DNA of 64,000 nucleotides from Alphaproteobacteria bacterium MarineAlpha11_Bin1 (lineage in GTDB: Bacteria > Pseudomonadota > Alphaproteobacteria > MPNO01 > UBA830). Numbering within the stretch: position 1 is the stretch's first letter; every line of letters begins with the position of its first letter. Where the stretch lies: contig PTJZ01000002.1 of assembly GCA_002937455.1 (NCBI GenBank), positions 1 through 64,000 on the forward strand. The letters are read 5' to 3'. Shown piece after piece: positions 20,779 through 32,997 of this stretch. Under the pieces are notes generated by a model. It had not been told where the DNA came from, searched no databases, and saw only the letters and a list, made by a program, of their open reading frames with translations. The position numbers were made by a program, and so were the translations under genes.

Positions 20779-21575
20779 GCCTCAGACCAAGGGTTGCTGG
20801 GGTCGACTTTTCCGGCGCCCGCGACGCGGGCCATCATATCTGGGTAGCCGAAGGGACGCCAACCGTTGAAGGCCTACAAATCGACACTCTTTCTCGGGCC
20901 GCCGACCTACCTCTCGGCGGCGTAGGTTTTACCGAGGCTATTACGGGGCTGCGCAATCATCTCGAAGGCATGACAGATACTATCATTGGTCTTGATTTTC
21001 CATTCAGCATTCCCGCAGTACTGATAGAACAAGTAACTTGGCCGGCTTTTATCCGGGATTTTTCTAGTCGCTTTGAAACAGCCGAAAATTTTAGAGACCA
21101 TTGCCGATTGAAAACGGGCGGCAAGGAATTGAAACGCCTTTCAGACGTTGAGGCTAGGGTTCCCTGGTGTGCATACAACCTAAGAATTTACCGCCAAACG
21201 TGGGCAGGTATCCGACATGTGCTCTCTCCTCTGGTCGCTGATAAATGCGTACGGGTTGTTCCCATTCAAACACCGAAATATGGACTACCGATCATAGCGG
21301 AGGTTTGTCCCGCCTCCCTTCTCAAAAGTGAAGGCTTGTACGTTCGTTACAAGGGCCGCGGACTGGAGCTGCGAAAAGCACGGTCAATGATCCTGTCGAA
21401 AATGACGCAACGTGAACTACTATTACCAATTACTGGTGCAATAAGAAAATCTATGGTGGAAGATATCGGTGGGGATGCATTGGACGCGGCATTGGCCGCG
21501 GTTTGTGCTTCGGGTATCGTAGATATTTCGCCACGATCAGCCGCAGACCGGCTCGAATGCCGGGTCTATTTTTAG
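20775..21575 (+). CDS. DUF429 domain-containing protein
   Basis: The 266-residue protein belongs to the DUF429 family, whose members have a predicted ribonuclease-H-like fold but no established function. Readable marks are the N-terminal RVAGVDFSGARDAG, the second acidic strand IIGLDFPFSIP, EVCPASLLK, and GGDALDAALAAVCA near the end, so the acidic residues expected of an RNase H-like active site are present. It overlaps cinA by four bases (ATGA) and is therefore probably translated with it. No similar coupling is needed for pgpA or cinA function, so its role here is open. Confidence 0.75.
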   Translation: MSLRPRVAGVDFSGARDAGHHIWVAEGTPTVEGLQIDTLSRAADLPLGGVGFTEAITGLRNHLEGMTDTIIGLDFPFSIPAVLIEQVTWPAFIRDFSSRFETAENFRDHCRLKTGGKELKRLSDVEARVPWCAYNLRIYRQTWAGIRHVLSPLVADKCVRVVPIQTPKYGLPIIAEVCPASLLKSEGLYVRYKGRGLELRKARSMILSKMTQRELLLPITGAIRKSMVEDIGGDALDAALAAVCASGIVDISPRSAADRLECRVYF

Positions 21576-21631
21576 TTGTTTGGTCATTAAACTCAACTCT
21601 CCTCTCGAATGTCCGCTAGACCAATACTAAA

Positions 21632-22060
21632 TCAGCCGTACCTATTGTTAGCTTGGGTTTCGAATGCACGTACCATACGTCGAACGGCTTCGTAAAATAA
21701 TGGTTCCATAATCTTGCGCAGCAATCGGGAGCGGAATTCAAAATCAATAAAGAAATCTATCTCGCAACCACCTTCCTTGTCTTTAAATAGCCATCGATTT
21801 TCTAGGTATTCAAATGGACCATCGAGGTATTCTACGTCGATACGCTCTTTGGGCGTAAGCGTCACTTTGGACTTAAATTTCTCCCTAAGCATCTTGAACC
21901 CCACGATCATATCGGCCTCGATCAGGCAATCCCTCCTATGAGTGATGCGCAATCCCAAGCACCAAGGCAAAAAGTTAGGATAGTCTTCAACATCTGAGAC
22001 AAGTTCGTAGAGTTGGTCAGGCGTGTGTGGCAGAAACTGCTTTTCACTGTGGGTCGGCAT
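21632..22060 (-). CDS. Coq10/RatA-type START-domain protein
   Basis: The 142-residue protein has the helix-grip fold of the polyketide cyclase/START group: HTPDQLYELVSDVEDYPNFLPWC at the start, DMIVGFKMLREKFKSKVTL in the middle, and IDFFIDFEFRSRLLRKIMEPLF before the last helix. Relatives are mitochondrial Coq10, which binds ubiquinone and supports respiration, and E. coli RatA, once described as a ribosome anti-association toxin. In this bacterial context a quinone-binding role is the more common view, but not proven. It follows lipA by seven bases on the same strand. Confidence 0.88.
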   Translation of the reverse strand: MPTHSEKQFLPHTPDQLYELVSDVEDYPNFLPWCLGLRITHRRDCLIEADMIVGFKMLREKFKSKVTLTPKERIDVEYLDGPFEYLENRWLFKDKEGGCEIDFFIDFEFRSRLLRKIMEPLFYEAVRRMVRAFETQANNRYG

Positions 22061-22067
22061 GGGGACG

Positions 22068-23021
22068 CTAGCTTACGGCCGCCAGTTTTACCTCCCGCGC
22101 CTCCCGCATTTGAGCGAAGTCACTGTCGGCATGATAGGATGATCGCGTCAAAGGCGAAGAAGAGACCATCAGGAACCCCTTGCCATAGGCGGCATTTTTA
22201 TATGAATCAAATTCGTCAGGCGTTACGAAGCGGTCAATGCCATGATGCTTCACCGTTGGCTGCAGGTATTGGCCGATCGTCAGGAAGTCTACATCTGCGG
22301 CCCTCAAGTCGTCCATTACCTGCAAAATCTCCTCCTTGCCCTCCCCGAGGCCTGCCATTAGGCCGGACTTGGTGAAGATAGTCGGGTCCATCTGCTTCAC
22401 CTTGTGCAAAAGATTAAGAGATCGGAAATATCGAGCACCAGGACGGACCGAAGTATAAAGTCGCGGAACGGTCTCAAGGTTGTGATTAAATACGTCCGGG
22501 CGAGCTTCTGCCACGATCTCGACCGCACCTTTTTTATTTTTAAAATCGGGTGTCAGAATTTCGATAGTGGTCTGAGGGGAGTTTTCTCGGATACGGCGAA
22601 TAACCATAGCGAAATGCGCGGCCCCACCATCGTTAAGGTCGTCGCGATCTACAGAAGTTATCACCACGTGCGAGAGGGCCAGCTCCGCCACTGCGACGGC
22701 CACGTGTTCTGGCTCTAACCTCTCAAGAGGGCTTGGTATTCCCGTCGCAATGTTGCAAAAAGCGCAGGCTCGAGTGCAAACATCGCCCATAATCATTATT
22801 GTAGCATGTTTCTGAGCCCAACATTCACCGATATTGGGACATGCCGCCTCTTCACATACGGTGTTCAGCTTCAGCTTCCGCATAAGGTCGTGGGTTTCCT
22901 GATAAACCGGCGACGTCGGAGCCTTTACCCTTATCCACGGTGGCTTGCGCTGGATTGGGTTATCGGGCCGATGAACCTTCTCCGGGTGACGTACTCGCTC
23001 AGATTTGGCAAATTTTCCCAT
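22068..23021 (-). CDS. lipA: Lipoyl synthase
   Basis: The 317-residue radical-SAM enzyme inserts two sulfur atoms into octanoyl groups on lipoyl domains. It carries the auxiliary cluster motif [13 protein letters not shown] and the radical-SAM motif [10 protein letters not shown], followed by [13 protein letters not shown] and the C-terminal [12 protein letters not shown] with the conserved RSSY. The position directly after pdhA-pdhB-pdhC-lpdA (three bases from the lpdA stop) is meaningful: LipA makes the cofactor of the two lipoyl-bearing subunits encoded just upstream. Confidence 0.98.
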   Translation of the reverse strand: MGKFAKSERVRHPEKVHRPDNPIQRKPPWIRVKAPTSPVYQETHDLMRKLKLNTVCEEAACPNIGECWAQKHATIMIMGDVCTRACAFCNIATGIPSPLERLEPEHVAVAVAELALSHVVITSVDRDDLNDGGAAHFAMVIRRIRENSPQTTIEILTPDFKNKKGAVEIVAEARPDVFNHNLETVPRLYTSVRPGARYFRSLNLLHKVKQMDPTIFTKSGLMAGLGEGKEEILQVMDDLRAADVDFLTIGQYLQPTVKHHGIDRFVTPDEFDSYKNAAYGKGFLMVSSSPLTRSSYHADSDFAQMREAREVKLAAVS

Positions 23022-23024
23022 ATA

Positions 23025-24425
23025 TCAGAAGTGAACCGCGCGGCCGTATGCGTCAAGTACCGATTCATGCATCATTTCAGATAGAGTTGGGTGCGGGAAT
23101 ACCGCCCCCATCAACTCCGATTCAGTAGCTTCGAGCGTCTTTCCAACCATGTAACCTTGAATAAGCTCCGTTACCTCGGCACCTATCATATGCGCGCCAA
23201 GAAGTTCGCCGGTTTTCCCATCGAACACCGTTTTAACTAAGCCTTCGCTGTCACCCATGGCTATTGCCTTGCCGTTACCAATGAACGGGAACCGGCCAAT
23301 CCTTACTTCATACCCAGCTGTCTTAGCAGCGGTCTCAGTCATGCCAACGCTGGCTACTTGTGGCCGAGAATAGGTGCAGCCAGGGATCAGTGATGTATTC
23401 AAAGGATGGGTATCCTCGCCCGCGATATGCTCAACACAGATTATACCCTCGTGGCTTGCCTTGTGGGCGAGCCAGGGTGGTCCTGTTAGGTCTCCGATGG
23501 CGTAGACGCCCGGCTCACTGGTTTCCATCCATTCGTTAATTACCACATGGCCATTATCGATTTGAATATCGGTTTTTTCGAGTCCAATATCCTCGACGTT
23601 ACCGGTAATACCTACTGCTACAATTACCCGGTCGACGGTTATTTCTTCAAACTTTCTCCCACCCACCTCGATTGTCGCTATGACGTTGTCCGCACCGGGC
23701 ACTAGTTCCTTGACCTTGGCGCTAGTGTGGATGGTCATCCCCTGTTTCTCAAACACCTTCTGCGCCATCGCCGAGATTTCTTCATCCTCCAGTGGCAGTA
23801 TCCGGTCCATCAATTCAACAACGTATACATTAGCGCCAAGGTCGGAATAAAAGCTAGCAAACTCGATCCCGATTGCGCCCGAGCCGATTACCAGAAGCGA
23901 GTCCGGCATTATCTCCGGCACCATTGCTTCTTTGTAAGTCCAAATGAGCCTACCGTCCGGTTCAAACCCGGGCAAAGCGCGTGCCCTAGCGCCAGTTGCG
24001 AGAATAATATGATCGGCGGTCAACTCGGTTGAACTACCATCCAGATCGTTGACCGTTAGAGTTCCAGCGCCTGACAAGGCGCCAGCACCCATAATCACAT
24101 CAACTTTGTTTTTTTTCAGCAAATGCCCGATGCCTTGGTTAAGTTTTTTCGCGACGCCGCGAGAACGCTTTACAATCTTTTGCACGTCAAAAGAGACACC
24201 CTTCACCGAAAGTCCAAATTCCCCGGCATGGTCGATGAGGTGTTTAATCTCGGAGGCTCGCAGCAAGGCCTTGGTGGGGATACAGCCCCAATTTAAGCAA
24301 ATTCCGCCCAGATGCTCACGCTCGACGACCGCTACCTTCAAGCCAAGCTGCGCCGCTCGGATAGCCGCCACGTAACCGCCGGGGCCACTGCCAACAACGA
24401 TCAAATCGTATTGCTTGTCCGCCAC
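23025..24425 (-). CDS. lpdA: Dihydrolipoyl dehydrogenase (E3)
   Basis: The 466-residue flavoprotein reoxidises dihydrolipoamide in the pyruvate dehydrogenase complex. It has the FAD-binding VVGSGPGGYVAAIRAAQLG, the redox disulfide GGICLNWGCIPTKAL, the NAD-binding VIGSGAIGIEFASFYSDLG, and the C-terminal dimer motif HPTLSEMMHE with the catalytic His. I start it at a GTG at 24425, preceded by GAGAAAGGA at six bases. The upstream in-frame ATG at 24467 would add 14 residues of no family character. It is the fourth gene of the pdh operon. Confidence 0.97.
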   Translation of the reverse strand: MADKQYDLIVVGSGPGGYVAAIRAAQLGLKVAVVEREHLGGICLNWGCIPTKALLRASEIKHLIDHAGEFGLSVKGVSFDVQKIVKRSRGVAKKLNQGIGHLLKKNKVDVIMGAGALSGAGTLTVNDLDGSSTELTADHIILATGARARALPGFEPDGRLIWTYKEAMVPEIMPDSLLVIGSGAIGIEFASFYSDLGANVYVVELMDRILPLEDEEISAMAQKVFEKQGMTIHTSAKVKELVPGADNVIATIEVGGRKFEEITVDRVIVAVGITGNVEDIGLEKTDIQIDNGHVVINEWMETSEPGVYAIGDLTGPPWLAHKASHEGIICVEHIAGEDTHPLNTSLIPGCTYSRPQVASVGMTETAAKTAGYEVRIGRFPFIGNGKAIAMGDSEGLVKTVFDGKTGELLGAHMIGAEVTELIQGYMVGKTLEATESELMGAVFPHPTLSEMMHESVLDAYGRAVHF

Positions 24426-24524
24426 AGCATATCCTTTCTCACCCCATCGGGGGAATTTTACAATCACGTTTCATTACTAAGCGTTTTCCTCAACGAGGCG
24501 CAACTTCCAGACGCCATTAGGATT

Positions 24525-25973
24525 CTACAGAAGCATCAAAGCAGGGTTTTCTAACCGACGTTTAATCGCTGCCAGTAGCTCCGCTCCGATAGCGCCGTCC
24601 ACCACCCTATGATCAACCGAAAGTGTGCAACTCATGACCGTCGCTGGCACGATCTCTCCATTTCTCACGATCGGGCGTTGTTCCCCCGACCCCACCGCGA
24701 GAATTGAGGCCTGCGGCGTATTGATCACTGCGTCGAATTGCTTGACGCCAAACATTCCAAGGTTCGAGATTGAAAATGATCCGCCCTCATATTCCTCCGG
24801 CAACAGCTTCCCTTCACGAGCCCGGGACGCGAGATCCTTCATGTCGGCTGAAATTTTCTTAATTCCCTTATTCTCCGCTGCGCGCACGATAGGTGTTATC
24901 AATCCACCCGGGATAGCGACGGCGACCGAGATGTTAGCAGCGTGAAACTGCCGCATTTCTCCCTCACCTTCATAAGCAACATTGGCAGCTGGCACCTCCA
25001 TTAATGCCAAAGCGCACGCTCGGATAACGAAATCGTTAACGGAAATATTTACATCGCTCTGTGCGTCATTTAACGATTTTCGGGTTTTGAGAAGCTCATC
25101 AATTTGGCAGTCCATCGTAAGATAGAAATGTGGCACCTCTGATTTAGACTCTATCATTCGCCGGGCAATAGCCTTCCGCATTGTAGTCAGTTTAATTATC
25201 TCTGACTTGCCTTCGGAAGATTCGGTTGTTCCCTCGATAAATGAGGTTTTCGGGGCGGCTAAAGGTTGTTTAATATTTTCAACAGCTTCGATATCGGATT
25301 TTACAATCCGCCCGCTTGGTCCTGTGCCAGAAATTTTCTCCAGATCGACATTTAAATCATTGGCCATACGCTTCGCGAGAGGGCTGACGAAGATGCGATC
25401 AACTTCCACGGGAATATTGGATCGATCTCCCTCCATGGAGATAGCACCCTGATTACGACCCAGCTTTCCACTGTCGAATAGCGCCCCCTCAACATCAGCT
25501 TTTAGTATTTTGCCCTGGGCACCAGATCCGGCAATCGAGCCGAGATCAAGACCTGTCTGCTCAGCTATGCGCTTTGCGAGCGGGCTCACCCGAACATCAG
25601 CACTCTGCAGGGAAGTTGCAGAAGGAGATGTGCTTGAAGATACTTCGTATTCCCGACTAGCGGGATCTGATCCAGATTGCTTCTCGGTATCGTCTCCGGC
25701 GGCTTCGACATCAACGGTCGAAGTGTCCTCGCCATCTTCCAGCAACAAGGCGATAGTTGCATTCACCTCCACCCCTTCAGCACCCTCCGGCACCAGGATC
25801 CTGCCAACAACACCCTCATCGATGGACTCAACTTCCATGGTAGCTTTGTCAGTTTCTATCTCTGCAATGACATCTCCGGGGTTTACTTCATCACCCACCT
25901 CCACGCACCACTTGGCGAGGTTACCTTCGGTCATCGTAGGCGACAGAGCCGGCATTAGAATCTTAATCGTCAT
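24525..25973 (-). CDS. pdhC: Pyruvate dehydrogenase E2, dihydrolipoamide acetyltransferase
   Basis: The 482-residue core subunit transfers acetyl groups to CoA. Domain order: lipoyl domain (1-80, lipoyl Lys43 in [11 protein letters not shown]), acidic linker, then two peripheral subunit-binding domains in tandem, at about 128-163 (VSPLAKRIAEQTGLDL to GKILKADVE) and 195-230 (VSPLAKRMANDLNVDL to GRIVKSDIE), and the catalytic domain (about 258-482) with DHRVVDG containing the active His. Most E2 proteins carry one such binding domain, so the duplication is unusual. The gene lies between pdhB and lpdA. Confidence 0.97.
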   Translation of the reverse strand: MTIKILMPALSPTMTEGNLAKWCVEVGDEVNPGDVIAEIETDKATMEVESIDEGVVGRILVPEGAEGVEVNATIALLLEDGEDTSTVDVEAAGDDTEKQSGSDPASREYEVSSSTSPSATSLQSADVRVSPLAKRIAEQTGLDLGSIAGSGAQGKILKADVEGALFDSGKLGRNQGAISMEGDRSNIPVEVDRIFVSPLAKRMANDLNVDLEKISGTGPSGRIVKSDIEAVENIKQPLAAPKTSFIEGTTESSEGKSEIIKLTTMRKAIARRMIESKSEVPHFYLTMDCQIDELLKTRKSLNDAQSDVNISVNDFVIRACALALMEVPAANVAYEGEGEMRQFHAANISVAVAIPGGLITPIVRAAENKGIKKISADMKDLASRAREGKLLPEEYEGGSFSISNLGMFGVKQFDAVINTPQASILAVGSGEQRPIVRNGEIVPATVMSCTLSVDHRVVDGAIGAELLAAIKRRLENPALMLL

Positions 25974-25991
25974 ATTCGGCTACCTACCAGT

Positions 25992-27371
25992 TTAATTCGC
26001 GTAACAGGCGGCCTTAGCCGCCTCAACGATATCGACGACCTGCGGTAACGCAAGCTTTTCAAGATTAGCCGCATACGGCAATGGCACGTCGGCCGCGCAG
26101 ACTCTGCTTACTGGCGCATCTAACCAATCGAAGGCGTGCTCCATCATAATGGCAGAAATCTCAGACCCCATGCCTGCCACCGGCCAACCCTCCTCTGCTG
26201 AAACAATCCGGTTGGTCTTCCTGACCGAATTGACAATGGTCTCTATATCAAGCGGCCGAAGGGTCCTCAGGTCGATGACCTCAGCATCAATACCATGGCT
26301 CAAGAGTTCGTCTGCCGCCTCAAGGGCATGCCTGACCATGATCGAGAAAGCAGTTATCGTAACGTCTTTCCCCTCTCTAATAACTTTGGCCTTGCCAATT
26401 GGTACAGTCCAATCTGCGATATCTGGCACATCGAAGGGTTGGCCATATAGTAGTTCATTCTCAAGGAATATTACTGGGTTTGGGTCCCGGATAGCAGACT
26501 TTAATAGTCCTTTGGCGTCAGCCGCTGAATAAGGTGAAACTACGAAAATACCGGGCACGTGCGCAAACCAACTCGCAAAGCATTGGGAATGCTGCGCTGC
26601 TACGCGGGCCGCCGCTCCATTGGGGCCTCGAAACACAACTGGGCATCCCATCTGCCCGCCAGACATGTAATTTGTCTTTGCGGCTGAATTGATCAGATGG
26701 TCCATAGCCTGCATGGCAAAGTTAAAGGTCATAAACTCGACAATGGGCTTCAGACCAGCAAAGGCAGCGCCAATACCAAGACCGGTGAAGCCGTGCTCTG
26801 TAATTGGCGTATCAATCACACGCCTATCTCCAAACTCTTCGAGTAGTCCCTGGCTAACCTTGTATGCACCTTCATACTGCGCAACCTCCTCGCCCATGAG
26901 GAAGACGTTTTCATCAACCCGCATTTCCTCCGCCATGGCATCCCGAAGAGCTTCGCGAACAGTTAGGCTTACAGTATCGCCATTGTAATTAAATGTGTCG
27001 GCAATCGATATGGGAGCCGAATTTTCGACGATGCCGGCCTGTGGCGCCAATGGTGGAGGACGTTCAGGCGGCTTAGCGTCAGCAGCGGGAGACGCCGGCG
27101 GGCTCTCTCCAATATTGCTAATATCCTCGCCCGCCGAGAGGAGAATACCAATTGCCTGATTGACCCGAACATTCTCACTGCCTTCGGAAACAAGAATCTT
27201 CCCGAGAACCCCATCGTCAACGGCCTCTACTTCCATGGTAGCCTTGTCGGTTTCTATCTCCGCTATCACATCTCCGGCCAAAACTTCGTCTCCCTCCTTT
27301 TTATGCCATTTTGCGATATTACCTTCCGTCATAGTTGGCGAGAGCGCAGGCATCAGAATTTCAATAGGCAT
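25992..27371 (-). CDS. pdhB: Pyruvate dehydrogenase E1 component, beta subunit with lipoyl domain
   Basis: The 459-residue subunit has an N-terminal lipoyl domain (residues 1-80, [20 protein letters not shown], lipoyl Lys43) and a Pro/Ala-rich linker, then the E1-beta domain from about residue 125 ([47 protein letters not shown]). The lipoyl fusion on E1-beta is a known alphaproteobacterial feature. The lipoyl domain closely resembles that of PdhC. It overlaps the end of pdhA by 11 bases and has GGAGGG just before the ATG. Confidence 0.97.
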   Translation of the reverse strand: MPIEILMPALSPTMTEGNIAKWHKKEGDEVLAGDVIAEIETDKATMEVEAVDDGVLGKILVSEGSENVRVNQAIGILLSAGEDISNIGESPPASPAADAKPPERPPPLAPQAGIVENSAPISIADTFNYNGDTVSLTVREALRDAMAEEMRVDENVFLMGEEVAQYEGAYKVSQGLLEEFGDRRVIDTPITEHGFTGLGIGAAFAGLKPIVEFMTFNFAMQAMDHLINSAAKTNYMSGGQMGCPVVFRGPNGAAARVAAQHSQCFASWFAHVPGIFVVSPYSAADAKGLLKSAIRDPNPVIFLENELLYGQPFDVPDIADWTVPIGKAKVIREGKDVTITAFSIMVRHALEAADELLSHGIDAEVIDLRTLRPLDIETIVNSVRKTNRIVSAEEGWPVAGMGSEISAIMMEHAFDWLDAPVSRVCAADVPLPYAANLEKLALPQVVDIVEAAKAACYAN

Positions 27372-28425
27372 GGCGCCCTCCTACTGAGGAGTCCACAAGG
27401 ACATCGGTATAAAGTTCTGATGGGTCTGGCTCGGGACTCTCCTGCGCAAATTCAGCAGCTTCGGCGACGATCGCCCGAACTTCCTTATCTAATTCTTTCA
27501 ACTCTTCTTCGGATTTATAACCAGCATCTACGATCACGCTACTGAGATTGGTAATTGGATCATTCTGTTCCCGCATCTCCGCAACTTCTTCCTTCGTCCG
27601 GTATTTTGCTGGATCTGACATGGAGTGGCCGCGATAGCGATAGGTCATCATTTCGAGAACGTATGGACCCTTCCCAGCCCGACAGTGGCTTACAGCCTTT
27701 GCGGCTGCTTTACGTACTGCAAGTACATCCATCCCATCTACCTGCTCACCCGGCATCCCGTAAGGTTCGCCAAGGCGATACAATTCCTTCGCCGCGGATG
27801 CTCGGGAAACGGAAGTCCCCATACCATATAAGTTATTTTCGATGACGTAGATCACCGGCAAATCCCAGAGTCCGGCCATATTAAAGGCTTCGTTGACTTG
27901 GCCTTGGTTCACCGCTCCGTCACCAAGATAGGTCAGGGACACGCCATCCGATCCCTTATATTTCGCAGCAAATGCTAAGCCCGTTCCGATTGGCACCTGT
28001 GCTCCGACAATGCCATGCCCCCCAAAAAACCGCCTTTCCTTTGAAAACATATGCATGGAGCCCCCCTTGCCCTTCGAGTACCCGCCAGTGCGTCCTGTCA
28101 ACTCTGCCATCACCCCTCTGGCTTCCATGCCGCATGCCAGCATGTGGCCGTGATCTCGATAGCTGGTGATCACGGAGTCCCGATCGTCGATGACCGATTG
28201 CATTCCAACGACCACTGCCTCCTGCCCAATATAAAGGTGACAAAACCCACCGATAAGACCCATTCCATACATCTGTCCCGCACGCTCCTCAAAGCGCCGA
28301 ATAAGAAGCATGTCACGATAGTAGGAAAGTAGCTCGCCAGCGTTGTGTTTTGCCGCGGGTCTACCCTTGCGCGGTGCGCTCGTATTTTTACCTTTTCCGC
28401 TTTTCGATCGGGATGATTTAGCCAT
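27361..28425 (-). CDS. pdhA: Pyruvate dehydrogenase E1 component, alpha subunit
   Basis: The 354-residue subunit binds thiamine diphosphate and decarboxylates pyruvate. The cofactor motif runs from [18 protein letters not shown] to the ENN at [30 protein letters not shown] is the regulatory loop of E1-alpha proteins, with the conserved HSMSDP. The first 25 residues are Lys/Ser-rich and probably disordered. It is the first gene of pdhA-pdhB-pdhC-lpdA-lipA. GGAGAGG precedes the ATG. Confidence 0.98.
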   Translation of the reverse strand: MAKSSRSKSGKGKNTSAPRKGRPAAKHNAGELLSYYRDMLLIRRFEERAGQMYGMGLIGGFCHLYIGQEAVVVGMQSVIDDRDSVITSYRDHGHMLACGMEARGVMAELTGRTGGYSKGKGGSMHMFSKERRFFGGHGIVGAQVPIGTGLAFAAKYKGSDGVSLTYLGDGAVNQGQVNEAFNMAGLWDLPVIYVIENNLYGMGTSVSRASAAKELYRLGEPYGMPGEQVDGMDVLAVRKAAAKAVSHCRAGKGPYVLEMMTYRYRGHSMSDPAKYRTKEEVAEMREQNDPITNLSSVIVDAGYKSEEELKELDKEVRAIVAEAAEFAQESPEPDPSELYTDVLVDSSVGGRHAY

Positions 28426-28492
28426 GCCACCTCTCCAACATTTTTAATAAGCGTGTATATACCCGCTTTCGTGTGGAAATTAGGTGACTTAC

Positions 28493-28521
28493 AATATAGA
28501 AACGCACACACACCGCAACAA
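28493..28521 (-). promoter_or_regulatory. Candidate promoter of the pdh operon
   Basis: On the minus strand TTGTTG (28516-28521) and TATATT (28493-28498) are 17 bases apart, about 65 bases before the pdhA ATG. Spacing and hexamers fit a sigma70-type promoter. The rest of the 186-base gap between ftsB and pdhA shows no other clear signal. Confidence 0.5.
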
Positions 28522-28611
28522 GGACGTGGGAAAGGAACGGTCTTTTTAGAGCCATTCACTAAAAGAAAATTTCAAAAATGCCGAAAATGGGCGGATTAAA
28601 AAGATCTGAAC

Positions 28612-28938
28612 CTAGTATCCCTTATCGCCTCGGCCGATTATAATGTATTCGTCGGGTCGGGCCAGACCGACCATTATCCGGACCCTTTCATCCAGCATAT
28701 CTGCATCAAGATGCTCGGTTTTAAGTAAAGAAATTCGACGTTCATAGTTTTGCTTCACCTCTCGGACCGATACCAAGGTCTGTTCCGCGCTAGACACCTC
28801 TTTCTGAACATGCATCCAAGCAATTATCCCGCGGTCTCCATGGAAGGCGTGAACAAGAAAATATGACACAAAGAGCGCTCCGATCATTGGTACAACCATA
28901 CGGCGGGATCGGCGTTTTATTTCGTGAACAGTTCCCAT
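28612..28938 (-). CDS. ftsB: FtsB/DivIC-type septum formation initiator
   Basis: The 108-residue bitopic protein has a basic N-terminus (EIKRRSRR), one membrane helix (VVPMIGALFVSYFLVHAF) and a periplasmic coiled coil (VQKEVSSAEQTLVSVREVKQNYERR). DADMLDERVRIMVGLARPDEYIII matches the C-terminal end of the family. FtsB bridges FtsL and FtsQ in the divisome. It lies between eno and pdhA, the usual place in alphaproteobacteria. No ribosome site precedes the ATG: a perfect 10-base-pair inverted repeat ends two bases before it, so the mRNA may be leaderless or structurally controlled. Confidence 0.87.
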   Translation of the reverse strand: MGTVHEIKRRSRRMVVPMIGALFVSYFLVHAFHGDRGIIAWMHVQKEVSSAEQTLVSVREVKQNYERRISLLKTEHLDADMLDERVRIMVGLARPDEYIIIGRGDKGY

Positions 28939-28940
28939 AT

Positions 28941-28966
28941 ACGAATCGAATCACATTTCGATTCGT
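28941..28966 (-). repeat. Perfect inverted repeat with three GANTC sites, two bases upstream of ftsB
   Basis: ACGAATCGAA (28941-28950) is exactly complementary to TTCGATTCGT (28957-28966) across a six-base centre. It holds GAATC at 28943, GAATC at 28948 and GATTC at 28960, the recognition sequence of the alphaproteobacterial cell-cycle methylase CcrM. No T-run follows on the ftsB strand, so it is not a typical terminator of eno. Confidence 0.75.
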
Positions 28967-29060
28967 CAGGTCAATAAAAAAAACCAAATAAGCAAATATT
29001 TTTTTAAATGAGATCAAAAAGAGTGAATGAGCCACAAATAATTGTTTGTCCCAGAAATAA

Positions 29061-30356
<1,296 letters not shown>

Positions 30357-30414
30357 TTAAATTTGGAGACGAGGTGATAAATACTCTCCACGTCTCCGGT
30401 TCGTAATCATACTG

Positions 30415-31257
30415 TCAAATTTTTACCGGATCACCTTTCGCAATGCGGTCAATTTCAACTAGTGTTTCGAGAATTCTGGGCATGTCAGTTAGCGAGACCA
30501 TGTTAGGACCATCCGATGGTGCGGCATTCGGGTCTTCGTGCGTTTCCATAAACACAGCCGCTACGCCGATTGCCATAGCAGCCCTCGCCAAAACAGGTAC
30601 GAATTCGCGCTGGCCACCAGAAACATTGCCCTCCCCACCTGGCTGCTGCACAGAATGCGTCGCATCATAGACCACCGGACAGCCGGTCTCCGCCATGATA
30701 GGCAGTGCCCGTAGATCTGAAACTAGCGTATTGTAACCAAATGACACCCCGCGTTCACAAACCATCACCTTATCATTGCCAGTAGCGAGGGCTTTCTTGA
30801 CTACATTTATCATGTCCCACGGAGCCAAAAATTGGCCTTTCTTGATATTCAATGCTTTGCCGGTTTCTGCAGCCGCAACGATCAAATCAGTCTGTCGGCT
30901 TAAAAAGGCTGGAATCTGGAGAATATCAACCGCCTCGGCAATCGACATGCAATGCCCCGGCAGATGAACGTCGGTAATTACCGGGCACCCGTGGGTCTCA
31001 CGAACTTCCGCGAGGATTGGCAAACTTTTCTCAAGGCCAACACCCCGGGGGCTATCCAAAGACGTTCGGTTTGCCTTATCGAATGACGTTTTATAGATAA
31101 GGCCGATACCCAAACTGCTGGTTATTTCCACTAGGGCCGCGGACATTTCCAGCGCGTGGTCGCGACTTTCCAACGCGCAAGGTCCAGCAATCAGTACGAA
31201 CGGCGCATCGTTAGCAATTGTGACATTGCCTACCTTGATAGTCTTTGGCGTCATCAT
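30415..31257 (-). CDS. kdsA: 3-deoxy-D-manno-octulosonate 8-phosphate synthase
   Basis: The 280-residue enzyme condenses arabinose 5-phosphate with phosphoenolpyruvate to make Kdo 8-phosphate for lipopolysaccharide. Visible marks are IAGPCALESRDHALEMS, YKTSFDKANRTSLDSPRGVG, ITDVHLPGHC, IPAFLSRQTDLIVAAA, CERGVSFGYNTLVSD and VYDATHSVQQPGG. Two ATG codons in a row open the gene (31257 and 31254); either may be used. It starts just after pyrG, so pyrG-kdsA are probably one transcript. It provides a link to the lipid A genes at 45-50 kb. Confidence 0.98.
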   Translation of the reverse strand: MMTPKTIKVGNVTIANDAPFVLIAGPCALESRDHALEMSAALVEITSSLGIGLIYKTSFDKANRTSLDSPRGVGLEKSLPILAEVRETHGCPVITDVHLPGHCMSIAEAVDILQIPAFLSRQTDLIVAAAETGKALNIKKGQFLAPWDMINVVKKALATGNDKVMVCERGVSFGYNTLVSDLRALPIMAETGCPVVYDATHSVQQPGGEGNVSGGQREFVPVLARAAMAIGVAAVFMETHEDPNAAPSDGPNMVSLTDMPRILETLVEIDRIAKGDPVKI

Positions 31258-31260
31258 ATA

Positions 31261-32952
<1,692 letters not shown>

Positions 32953-32964
32953 CTAAATTAAGAA

Positions 32965-32981
32965 AATCGATTAAATCGATT
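32965..32981 (-). repeat. Short inverted repeat between secG and pyrG
   Basis: AATCGAT, three bases, ATCGATT form a perfect 7-base-pair inverted repeat in the A+T-rich 96-base gap before pyrG. A GANTC site (GATTC) begins at 32978. No ribosome site or promoter is obvious in the repeat itself. Confidence 0.4.
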
Positions 32982-32997
32982 CGTTTGTGCCCAGATA

